Assembly: GCA_011391495.1 (NCBI GenBank)
Contig: JAABQK010000004.1
Span: 1-64,000 of the forward strand
DNA from: Hydrogenophaga sp.
GTDB taxonomy: Bacteria > Pseudomonadota > Gammaproteobacteria > Burkholderiales > Burkholderiaceae_C
Direction of reading: 5' to 3'
DNA: 64,000 bases
This document shows, in pieces, positions 25,644 through 32,787 of the stretch (the first letter of the stretch is position 1; every line of letters starts with the position of its first letter). Below the pieces are notes generated by a model, which searched no databases, was not told where the DNA came from, and saw only the letters and a program-made list of their open reading frames with translations. The position numbers and the translations under genes were made by a program.

Positions 25644-25679
25644 CATGAACAACGGCGCCCGAGGGCGCCGTTGTTCATG
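25644..25679. terminator. 36-bp palindrome after sco
   Basis: Arms of 17 bp (CATGAACAACGGCGCCC and its exact reverse complement) around a 2-nt centre. The GC-rich core with TTGTT after it makes a likely terminator for the sco transcript. The remaining 220 bp up to 25900 contain nothing I recognise. Confidence 0.75.
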
Positions 25680-25900
25680 CAGGCTGTGCTCCAACCGCCA
25701 GATGGCCGGCGCCGCCGCGATCACCCGATCCGTGGTTGAGCTTGCCGGGGTTGGCCTTCGTGCACTTCAGCAGATCGGCCAGTGGCGATGCCCTGCGCCA
25801 TTCCGATCACCGGCAGGGCTCACGCACAGGCGACCGGGACGGCGCGCAGCTACGGGCGACTGTGGTTCAGCAGGTGGGGTGTGTCCGGGGCCAGCAAGGG

Positions 25901-26932
25901 TCAGGATTTGTCCGCTGCACTGGTGAATGAGTCGGCAAAAAACGCTTCGGGCGGGAGGCCTGCCTGCGCGGTGTACTGCTGGCGAGCCGATTCCACCACG
26001 ATGGGCGCGCCGCACGCATAGACCTGGTGACCCGACAGGTCGGGGAAGTCATCCAGCACCGCCTGGTGGACAAAACCCGTGCGTCCGGTCCAGCCGTCCT
26101 CGGGCAGGGCATCCGAGATCACCGGCACATAGGTCAGGTTGGGCATGGCCGCCGCCTGGGTCAGCAACCACTGGTGCTGGTACAGGTCGGCCGGGCGCCT
26201 GCCTCCCCAGTACAGCGTCGTCGGGCGCGTGATGCCCTGGAACTGCATGTACTCCAGGATCGCCTTGATGGGCGCAAAACCGGTGCCCGAGGCCAGCAGG
26301 ATGATGGGCTTGTCGCTGTCTTCGCGGAGATAGAAGCTGCCGTAGGGCCCTTCGATGCGCAGGATGTCCTTTTCCTTCATGGTGCCGAACACCTGGTCGG
26401 TGAACTTGCCGCCCGGCATGTGGCGCAGGTGCAGCTCCATCTGCGGCTGGCCCACCTGGGTGTGCGGCGCATTCGCCATCGAGTAGCTGCGGCGGTCGCC
26501 GTCGCGCAGCAGGAACTCGATGTACTGGCCCGCGTGGTACCGGAAGGTGTCGCTTGCGGGCAATTGCAGCCGCATCACCATGACATCGGGCGAGACGCGC
26601 TCCAGGGTGCTCACACGCACCGGCATCTTCTTGATCGAGAAGGCGCCAGCCTCGGTGACCTGGCGCGATTCGAGCACTACGTCGGTCTGTGCGACACCGC
26701 AGCAGGTGAGCACGTAGCCGGCTGCTTCTTCTTCTGCGCTCAGTGCCTTGGCCTGGTGCGGACCATGCATCACGCTGCCGCTGAGCAGCTTGCACTTGCA
26801 GGAGCCGCAGGCGCCGTCCTTGCAACCATACGGCAGACCGATGCCCTGGCGGATGCCTGCGGCAAGGATGGCTTCTTCGGGCTCGGCGCTGAAGCTGCGC
26901 CCACTGGGCTCGACGGTGATGGTGAATGTCAT
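25901..26932 (-). CDS. 2Fe-2S/FAD oxidoreductase (CDP-6-deoxy-delta-3,4-glucoseen reductase-like)
   Basis: A 343-residue NAD(P)H-dependent reductase built from an N-terminal plant-type 2Fe-2S ferredoxin domain, an FAD domain and an NAD-binding domain. The cluster ligands are C37, C42, C45 and a cysteine at 77 or 78. The FAD motif is RRSYSMANAP and the NAD site is ILLASGTGFAPIKAIL. Proteins of this layout are commonly labelled CDP-6-deoxy-glucoseen reductase, but in Comamonadaceae no deoxysugar genes lie near and the likely job is feeding electrons to an oxygenase or another acceptor. It stands alone, divergent from the epimerase gene. Confidence 0.82.
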   Translation of the reverse strand: MTFTITVEPSGRSFSAEPEEAILAAGIRQGIGLPYGCKDGACGSCKCKLLSGSVMHGPHQAKALSAEEEAAGYVLTCCGVAQTDVVLESRQVTEAGAFSIKKMPVRVSTLERVSPDVMVMRLQLPASDTFRYHAGQYIEFLLRDGDRRSYSMANAPHTQVGQPQMELHLRHMPGGKFTDQVFGTMKEKDILRIEGPYGSFYLREDSDKPIILLASGTGFAPIKAILEYMQFQGITRPTTLYWGGRRPADLYQHQWLLTQAAAMPNLTYVPVISDALPEDGWTGRTGFVHQAVLDDFPDLSGHQVYACGAPIVVESARQQYTAQAGLPPEAFFADSFTSAADKS

Positions 26933-27017
26933 ACTGGCAGTCTGGTTGGGGCGCGGCGCTAAAAGGCTGCGCCACGCTGCAAAAGCAATCGACAATTGTC
27001 TCAAATTCGGAACTGGC

Positions 27018-27938
27018 ATGAGCCTCATTGGCGCTTTGCCCGCACGCTTCCGGCGTGAACGGGTCCTGATCATCGGCTGTGGCGACGTGGGGCAGCGGGT
27101 TGCCCGCGTGCTGGGGGGGGGGCGGCGCGTGCGCTTGCTGGCCCTGACGTCCACGCCCGGGCGCGGTGCGGCGCTGCGCGCCCAGGGCATCACCCCGCTG
27201 CAGGGGAATCTCGACGACGCGCGCAGCCTGCGCCGCCTCGCGGGCTTGGCCACGCGCGTGCTGCATCTGGCACCACCGCCCTCGGGTGAACTGGCCGACT
27301 GGCGGCTCGACCCACGCACCCGGGCACTGGTGCGTGCCCTGGCGCAGCGCTCGCTGCCGACCACGCTGGTCTACGGTTCCACCAGCGGCGTCTACGGTGA
27401 CCGCCAGGGGCAGTGGGTCAGCGAGGCCACACCTGCAAAGCCCAGCACTCCGCGTGCCTGGCGCCGCGTTGACGCCGAGGCTGCCGTGCACTGGCTTGGC
27501 CGGGCGACCGGTGTGCGCACCAGCGTGCTGCGCATTCCCGGCATTTACGCGCCTGACCGTGAGGGCGGCACGCCGCACGAACGCCTCAAGCGCGGCACAC
27601 CGGTGCTGCGGGCCGAGGACGATGTCTACACAAACCACATCCACGCCGACGACCTGGCACGCGCCTGCGTGCTGGCGCTGTGGCGCGCCCGCTCGCAGCG
27701 CAACGTCAACGTGGTGGACGACACGCAACTCAAGATGGGCGACTATTTCGATCTGGCCGCCGACCTGTACGGCCTGCCGCGCCCGCCACGCATGGCCCGC
27801 GATGCGGCCGGCGACCAGTTACCCCTGATGCTGCTGAGCTTCATGAGCGAGTCGCGCCGGCTGCACAACCAGCGCATGAAGGCCGAGCTTGGCCTGCGTC
27901 TGCGCTACCCCACGGTGGCCGAGGGCCTGCGGGTTTGA
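27018..27938 (+). CDS. NAD-dependent epimerase/dehydratase family protein (YeeZ-like)
   Basis: A 306-residue extended short-chain dehydrogenase. The nucleotide site is VLIIGCGDVGQRVARVL near residues 16-32 (GxGxxG form); the region STSGVYGDRQGQWVSE carries the family's serine and tyrosine; VYTNHIHADDLARAC is typical of the C-terminal half. It resembles the YeeZ group of NAD(P)-binding sugar-nucleotide-epimerase-like proteins. Substrate unknown. A run of eight G lies in the coding sequence around 27114-27121 and could be a slippage site, though the frame is intact. Confidence 0.8.
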   Translation: MSLIGALPARFRRERVLIIGCGDVGQRVARVLGGGRRVRLLALTSTPGRGAALRAQGITPLQGNLDDARSLRRLAGLATRVLHLAPPPSGELADWRLDPRTRALVRALAQRSLPTTLVYGSTSGVYGDRQGQWVSEATPAKPSTPRAWRRVDAEAAVHWLGRATGVRTSVLRIPGIYAPDREGGTPHERLKRGTPVLRAEDDVYTNHIHADDLARACVLALWRARSQRNVNVVDDTQLKMGDYFDLAADLYGLPRPPRMARDAAGDQLPLMLLSFMSESRRLHNQRMKAELGLRLRYPTVAEGLRV

Positions 27939-27945
27939 CGTTCGA

Positions 27946-28917
27946 TCAGCCCGGCCCCGAGGTGACGACCAGCGCTGCGGCGTGCAGCAGGTACACCGCC
28001 ACCAGCACGCGGCCCGCGGTCTTGCCCAAGTGGGTCGGACGGCGTTCGTCCCGGCCCAGCAGATAGAGCCCGAGCGCCAGCGCGGCCATCACGGGCAGGT
28101 CGCGCCACAGCACGGCGGTCTCCACGTCCAGCGGCTCGATCAGGCCCGCCAGTCCGGCCACGGCCAGGGTGTTGAACAGGCCGGCGCCCAGCACATGGCC
28201 GAGCGCGATGTCGTCTTCGCCCTTGCGCGCCGCGGCCACGCAGGTGGCCAGGCTGGGCAGGGTGGTGCCCAGCGCCACCACGGCAAAGCCCAGAGTCAGG
28301 TCGCTCACCCCGAGGCCGTGCGCCACGTCCACTGCGCCCCACACCAGCAGCGCCGCGCCGCCCGCGAGTGTCAGCAAAGCCAGCAGCACCCGGCGCAGCG
28401 CGTGGCCGGGCGTCAGGGGGTGCGCCTGCAGCTCGTGCTCGGTTTCCTGGGCCAGTTCGTCGGGCTCGCTGCGGCGCGACTGCCGCCACGACCAGACCAG
28501 CAGCGCCACGAAGCCGGCCAGCAGCAGCGCAGCGTCCAGCCGAGAGAGCACACCGTCCCACACCAGGCCCGCGGTGAGCACGATCGCCGCCAGCAGCAGC
28601 GGCAGTTCGCGGTGCAGCACCGGCGAGCGCGCGGCGATCGGCGCCACCAGCACCGTCACACCCAGCACCAGCGACATGTTCACGATGTTTGCACCCCAGG
28701 CGCTGCCCAGCGCCAGCGCCGGGTGGCCCTGCCAGGCCGCGGTCACCGCCACCGCGAGCTCGGCCGACGACGAACCGAAGCCCACCACCACCAGACCCAC
28801 CAGCAGCGGCGAAAGCCCCGCGCGGGTCGTCAGCGCCGCCGCGCCCTCGACCAGCCGTTCGGCCGCCCACACCAGCAGGATCAGGCCGGTCAGCAGGGCC
28901 GGGATGGAGAGCAGCAT
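27946..28917 (-). CDS. CaCA-family calcium/sodium antiporter (YrbG-like)
   Basis: A 323-residue inner-membrane cation exchanger with about ten helices in two inverted halves. The first alpha-repeat shows LLVGLVVVGFGSSSAELAV then GSAWGANIVNMSLVLG; the second shows LTLGFAVVALGTTLPSLATC then GHVLGAGLFNTLAVAG. In standard YrbG proteins these loops read GNVxGSNxxN, so both second loops (GSAWGAN and GHVLGAG) are changed, and ion selectivity may differ. Convergent with the epimerase gene (7 bp apart) and divergent from the muramidase gene. Confidence 0.85.
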   Translation of the reverse strand: MLLSIPALLTGLILLVWAAERLVEGAAALTTRAGLSPLLVGLVVVGFGSSSAELAVAVTAAWQGHPALALGSAWGANIVNMSLVLGVTVLVAPIAARSPVLHRELPLLLAAIVLTAGLVWDGVLSRLDAALLLAGFVALLVWSWRQSRRSEPDELAQETEHELQAHPLTPGHALRRVLLALLTLAGGAALLVWGAVDVAHGLGVSDLTLGFAVVALGTTLPSLATCVAAARKGEDDIALGHVLGAGLFNTLAVAGLAGLIEPLDVETAVLWRDLPVMAALALGLYLLGRDERRPTHLGKTAGRVLVAVYLLHAAALVVTSGPG

Positions 28918-28989
28918 GGAGCAGGGTTCACAGCTTGTTGGACAATGGCTTCATTGTGTCAGCACCGCGCTGGCCGATCAGCCTGCCGC

Positions 28990-29727
28990 ATGCCCGCCAC
29001 ACTGCCACCGCTCGCCGAAGCACCCGTCGCCTGGTCCCGATTCTGGGGCTCGCCTTGGCGTGCCCGGGTCGGGCTTCCCTTGCTGGCCGTGCTGGCGATG
29101 CTGCTGCTGCTCTGGCTCTGGCGGCCCTGGCTGCTGTTGCCCGGCACACAGCCACTGGTGATGGCCGGGGGCGACCCTTACCTGCGCGCACTGATGCGCA
29201 CCATCTCGGCCAGCGAGTCCAATGTGCTGCGCCCCTACCACGTGGTCTACGGCGGCGAATACGTGGGCACGCTGGACCGTCACCCGAACCGCTGCGAATC
29301 CATCGGCCAGGGTCCCAACCGCGGCAACTGCTCCACCGCCGCCGGGCGCTACCAGTTGCTCTACAGCACCTGGCTGGAGCTGGCCGCGCGCCACCATCCC
29401 CAGAGAACCGGCGATGCGCTGGACGCGGTGAGCCTGAGTTTTGCGCCGGTCTACCAGGACACGGTGGTGCACGCCTGGTTGTCGGAGCCGCGCTGGGGCA
29501 ACCTCTCGGCCCAGCTGCGCCAGGGCCGCATCCAGCCCGTGCTGCGGCGCCTCTCGGGCACCTGGACCAGCCTGGGCTACGGCATCGAAAACAACAGCAT
29601 GAGCCGCGAACTGCCGCGCGTGTACCAGCGCCTGCTGAAAGAAGAACTGGCCAGCGCCGATGGGGCGCAGGACTCGCCCGACGTGGACAAACAAAAAGGC
29701 CGCACAGCGAAAACTGTGCGGCCTTGA
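28990..29727 (+). CDS. Membrane-anchored muramidase-like glycoside hydrolase (GH104/lysozyme-like)
   Basis: A 245-residue protein with an N-terminal hydrophobic anchor (about residues 28-52) followed by a periplasmic lysozyme-like domain. The likely catalytic glutamate is in TISASESNV; HVVYGGEYVGTLDRHPN and CSTAAGRYQLLYSTW match the GH104/phage-type muramidase pattern. It would act on peptidoglycan. The C-terminal tail (KGRTAKTVRP) is encoded by DNA that also forms the terminator hairpin of the neighbouring tRNA gene on the other strand. No other phage gene is near. Start chosen at ATG 28990, just ahead of the anchor. Confidence 0.75.
   Translation: MPATLPPLAEAPVAWSRFWGSPWRARVGLPLLAVLAMLLLLWLWRPWLLLPGTQPLVMAGGDPYLRALMRTISASESNVLRPYHVVYGGEYVGTLDRHPNRCESIGQGPNRGNCSTAAGRYQLLYSTWLELAARHHPQRTGDALDAVSLSFAPVYQDTVVHAWLSEPRWGNLSAQLRQGRIQPVLRRLSGTWTSLGYGIENNSMSRELPRVYQRLLKEELASADGAQDSPDVDKQKGRTAKTVRP
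29693..29725 (-). terminator. Terminator of tRNA-Leu, overlapping the muramidase 3' end
   Basis: The inverted repeat AAGGCCGCACAG / CTGTGCGGCCTT with a 6-nt loop is followed on the minus strand by a T-run. It lies 5 bp downstream of the tRNA gene, and inside the last codons of the convergent muramidase gene. Confidence 0.85.
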
Positions 29728-29730
29728 GTG

Positions 29731-29815
29731 TGGTGCCCGGGGCCGGAATCGAACCGGCACGCCTTGCGGCGGGGGATTTTGAGTCCCCTGCGTCTACCAA
29801 TTTCACCACCCGGGC
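29731..29815 (-). tRNA. tRNA-Leu (anticodon CAA)
   Basis: On the minus strand this is an 85-nt tRNA with acceptor stem GCCCGGG/CCCGGGC, D-arm TGGTGAAATTGGTAGACGC, anticodon loop CTCAAAA (anticodon CAA), a long leucine-type variable arm, T-loop GGTTCGATTCC and an encoded CCA end. It reads UUG codons. It is followed by its own terminator. Confidence 0.95.
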
Positions 29816-29855
29816 AGGAATCTGGGGGGATCGAAATTATGGCACAGTGCTGCTG

Positions 29856-30758
29856 ATGAACTACCCGACGATTGAAGATGCCATCGGACAGACGCCACTG
29901 GTCGCGCTTCAGCGCATCGGTGCTGAAGGCAACCGGATGCGTGGCAACGTGGTCCTGGGCAAACTCGAAGGCAACAACCCCGCCGGCTCGGTCAAAGACC
30001 GGCCGGCGCTGTCCATGATCCGGCGTGCCGAAGAACGCGGCGACATCCGGCCAGGCGACACGCTGATCGAAGCGACGTCGGGCAATACCGGCATCGCGCT
30101 GGCCATGGCCGCGGCCATCAAGGGCTACCGCATGGTGCTGATCATGCCGGAGGACCTCTCCATCGAACGCGCGCAGACCATGAAGGCATTCGGTGCCGAG
30201 CTCATCCTCACGCCCAAGAGCGGCGGCATGGAGTCGGCGCGCGATCTGGCCGAACGCATGCAGGCCGAGGGCAAGGGTCGTGTGCTCGACCAGTTCGCCA
30301 ACGCCGACAACCCGCGCATCCACTACGAGACCACCGGCCCCGAGCTGTGGGCTCAGACCGACGGACGCATCACGCATTTCGTGAGCGCCATGGGTACCAC
30401 CGGCACCATCACGGGCGTCTCCCGCTTCCTGAAGGAGAAGAATCCGGCGGTGCGCATCGTGGGGGCCCAGCCCACCGAGGGTTCGCGCATCCCCGGGATC
30501 CGGAAATGGCCCACCGAGTACCTGCCCAAGATCTACGACCCCAGCCACGTGGACGAACTGGTGTACGTGAGCCAGGCGGACGCGGAAGACATGTGCCGTC
30601 GGCTGGCGCGCGAAGAAGGCATCTTTGCCGGCATCTCGGCGGCGGGTGCCTGCTGGGTGGCTCAGCAGCTGGCCCAGCAGGTGGAAAACGCCACCATCGC
30701 TTTCATCGTCTGCGACCGGGGTGACCGCTACCTGTCCACCGGCGTTTTTCCCGCCTGA
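29856..30758 (+). CDS. cysM: Cysteine synthase B (CysM)
   Basis: A 300-residue PLP enzyme making L-cysteine from O-acetylserine and sulfide or thiosulfate. The PLP lysine is K47 in NPAGSVKDRP, the substrate loop is EATSGNTGIALA, and the phosphate-binding glycine loop is GTTGTITG. The shorter length and the GGMESARDLA and RIPGIRKWPTEYLP stretches fit CysM better than CysK. The ATG at 29856 matches the family start. The stop shares a base with the Nudix start (TGATG), so the two are coupled. Confidence 0.92.
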   Translation: MNYPTIEDAIGQTPLVALQRIGAEGNRMRGNVVLGKLEGNNPAGSVKDRPALSMIRRAEERGDIRPGDTLIEATSGNTGIALAMAAAIKGYRMVLIMPEDLSIERAQTMKAFGAELILTPKSGGMESARDLAERMQAEGKGRVLDQFANADNPRIHYETTGPELWAQTDGRITHFVSAMGTTGTITGVSRFLKEKNPAVRIVGAQPTEGSRIPGIRKWPTEYLPKIYDPSHVDELVYVSQADAEDMCRRLAREEGIFAGISAAGACWVAQQLAQQVENATIAFIVCDRGDRYLSTGVFPA

Positions 30759-31336
30759 TGGTTGCCGCCCCCCTCCTGGCGACCGGCTTCCGTTACTGCC
30801 CCGCCTGCGCCACGGCACTCGCGCTGCTGAGCGAAGCGGAGGATGGCGGTGCCAAGGAGCGCTTGCGCTGTCCGGCCTGCGGCTTCACGCACTGGAACAA
30901 CCCCACGCCGGTGCTGGCTGCCGTCGTGGAACTGGATGGCCGGGTCCTGCTGGCGCGCAACGCGGCGTGGCAAACCCGCATGTTCGGACTCATCACCGGT
31001 TTCATGGAAGCTGGCGAAACGCCGGAAGAAGGCATTCGCCGGGAAATCGCCGAAGAAACCAGCCTGGAGGTCAGCGCACTGCGTCTCCTGGGCGTGCACG
31101 CGTTTCAGCGCATGAACCAGGTGCTCATCACCTACCACGCGGTGGCCCATGGCACGGTCAAGCTGTCGCCCGAACTCGTTGAATACAAACTGCTGGCGCC
31201 CGGGCAAGTGAAATGCTGGCCCGCCGGCACCGGGCTGGCGTTGGCCGACTGGCTGCGCAGCCGCGGTGTCGAACCCGTGTTCATGGACATGCCGGCGCCC
31301 GAACCAGAGCCTGGGCCGGATGGACGCACCACCTGA
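30758..31336 (+). CDS. Nudix hydrolase with zinc ribbon
   Basis: A 192-residue Nudix hydrolase. A zinc ribbon is formed by C14/C17 and C38/C41, and the Nudix box runs from G81 (GFMEAGETPEEGIRREIAEE), with E87, R95-E96 and E99-E100 in place. This layout is that of the NudC-like group, cleaving nucleoside-diphosphate-linked substrates such as NADH or ADP-ribose, but the protein is shorter than NudC and lacks its N-terminal domain. Coupled to cysM by the TGATG overlap. Confidence 0.87.
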   Translation: MVAAPLLATGFRYCPACATALALLSEAEDGGAKERLRCPACGFTHWNNPTPVLAAVVELDGRVLLARNAAWQTRMFGLITGFMEAGETPEEGIRREIAEETSLEVSALRLLGVHAFQRMNQVLITYHAVAHGTVKLSPELVEYKLLAPGQVKCWPAGTGLALADWLRSRGVEPVFMDMPAPEPEPGPDGRTT

Positions 31337-31432
31337 GTGGCCGTGTTCGTTCTGTCGGTGACAGCAGGCCGCCCTTGCGTCCGTATCCGGGGTGGTCGGG
31401 CGGCTTAGAATCGTGCAAATTGAGGACCACCC

Positions 31433-31660
31433 ATGAACGCAGACAAAGAACTCGATGCCCGCGGCCTGAACTGCCCCTTGCCCATTCTGAAGGCGAAGAA
31501 GGCGCTGGCCGACATGCTCAGTGGACAGACCCTGCGCGTGATTTCGTCCGATGCAGGCTCGGTGCGTGATTTCCAGGCCTTTGCCAAGCAGACCGGCAAT
31601 GTGCTGGTGGAGCAGCAGACGGTGGGGGACGAGTTTTTCACGATCCTCAAGCGCCGCTGA
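31433..31660 (+). CDS. TusA-family sulfurtransferase
   Basis: A 75-residue TusA/SirA-like protein that carries sulfur as a persulfide. The active cysteine is C14 in LNCPLPILKAKKAL; the remainder gives the two-layered fold with SDAGSVRDFQAFAKQTG. It could act in tRNA thiolation, molybdenum cofactor or general sulfur relay. It sits downstream of cysM and the Nudix gene (96 bp gap), so a sulfur-metabolism context is plausible. Ribosome site is AGGACC before the ATG. Confidence 0.88.
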   Translation: MNADKELDARGLNCPLPILKAKKALADMLSGQTLRVISSDAGSVRDFQAFAKQTGNVLVEQQTVGDEFFTILKRR

Positions 31661-31712
31661 GCGAACGGCGATCACCGCTGCCTGACCCGCCCTACCTGGA
31701 GCCCTGTCAGAC

Positions 31713-32753
31713 ATGGAAGTCCTGCTGGTCGATCCCTTGGTGCCCGAGGCGCTGGCCTGGCTGCAGGAGCGGCACGACGTGAGCTTCCGGCCTGAATGGG
31801 GCGATGACCCGATCGAGCTGCGCAAGAACACCTACAAAACCCGCGCCCTCGTGCTGCCGCCCCACGTGGTGGTGTCCAAAGAGTTCCTCGATTTTTCGCC
31901 CAAGCTGCAGCTGATTGCGCGGATGCAGATCTCCAGCGACAACACCGATCTGGACGCCTGTGCCCGGCGCCAGGTGCGTGTGGTGCAGGCCCGCAGCGCC
32001 ACGGTGCGCTCGAACGCCGAATACCTGCTCTATGGCCTGCTCATGCTCTACCGCCGCGGCATGGTCAGCGCGCTGCTCGGGCGCAAGATTTCACAGGTGC
32101 GCATGGGTCGCGAACTGGCCGGCAGCACCGTGGGCCTGCTTGGTCTGGCACCGGTGGCCCACACGCTGGCGCCCATGCTCAAGGGCTTGGGCGTGCGGCT
32201 GCTGGGCTATGACCCGGCCGTGCACCACGCGGCCCCCATCTGGGACAAGCTGGGTGTGGAACCGGTCACCGCGCAGGACCTGCTGGCACGCTCGGACGCG
32301 GTGTCCCTGCAGGTGGTCTACGCCTCGCGCTTTCGGGGCTGGATCAACGAACGGCTGCTCAACCACTGCAAACCGGGTCAGCTCTGGGTCGGTGTGAGCC
32401 GCAGTGCGCTGTTCGACCCCGAAGCGCTTGCGCTGGCCTTGTGTGACGGGCGCATCGACGCCTGCCTGCTCGATGGCGCAAACCCCAGCTTCGCCGCCGA
32501 GGGCACACCCCTGCACCGGGTGCCCAACCTGCACCTCACGCCGCGCCTGGGCTCGCACACCCGAGAGGCCAAGCTGCGGGCCAGCTGGTATGTGGCGCAC
32601 CGCATCCACGAAACGCTGTCGCCCACGGCGGCTCGTGAAGAAGGCAGGCACAGCGATTTCTCCGTGCTCGACAGCCTCGACTTCCCGGATCAGGAAGACC
32701 CACAGGCCATTTCCCCCTCGCAGTGGGGCTCGCTCGCGCTGCACAAGCGCTGA
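31713..32753 (+). CDS. 2-hydroxyacid-dehydrogenase-like protein, probably not catalytic
   Basis: A 346-residue protein with the overall shape of D-3-phosphoglycerate/2-hydroxyacid dehydrogenases: ARMQISSDNTDLDACARRQVRV, NAEYLLYGLLMLYRR, AGSTVGLLGLAPVAHTL, and the C-terminal LHLTPRLGSHTREAKLR. Several key residues are changed. The GxGxxG of the NAD site reads GLAPVA, the NxxRG arginine loop reads VGVSRSALF, and the usual catalytic histidine in HxxG is displaced (TPRLGSHT). It is therefore likely a non-catalytic paralogue or uses another chemistry. Convergent with valS. Confidence 0.7.
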   Translation: MEVLLVDPLVPEALAWLQERHDVSFRPEWGDDPIELRKNTYKTRALVLPPHVVVSKEFLDFSPKLQLIARMQISSDNTDLDACARRQVRVVQARSATVRSNAEYLLYGLLMLYRRGMVSALLGRKISQVRMGRELAGSTVGLLGLAPVAHTLAPMLKGLGVRLLGYDPAVHHAAPIWDKLGVEPVTAQDLLARSDAVSLQVVYASRFRGWINERLLNHCKPGQLWVGVSRSALFDPEALALALCDGRIDACLLDGANPSFAAEGTPLHRVPNLHLTPRLGSHTREAKLRASWYVAHRIHETLSPTAAREEGRHSDFSVLDSLDFPDQEDPQAISPSQWGSLALHKR

Positions 32754-32759
32754 AGCTGC

Positions 32760-32775
32760 TGCGCCTTGCGGCGCA
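32760..32775. terminator. Short hairpin between convergent genes
   Basis: TGCGCC TTGC GGCGCA between the dehydrogenase-like gene and the valS stop. It has no T-run, so it is a weak candidate. Confidence 0.4.
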
Positions 32776-32787
32776 TGCCCCGCTTGA

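Noticed and set aside
25680-25900. Possible small gene downstream of sco (plus-strand frame 25645-25926)
   Set aside because: It starts inside the palindrome, has no ribosome site and its translation is arginine/glycine-rich without similarity to any family I know.
27114-27121. Run of eight G in the epimerase gene as a phase-variation site
   Set aside because: The frame is intact and the gene has no surface or host-facing role; a single homopolymer is weak evidence.
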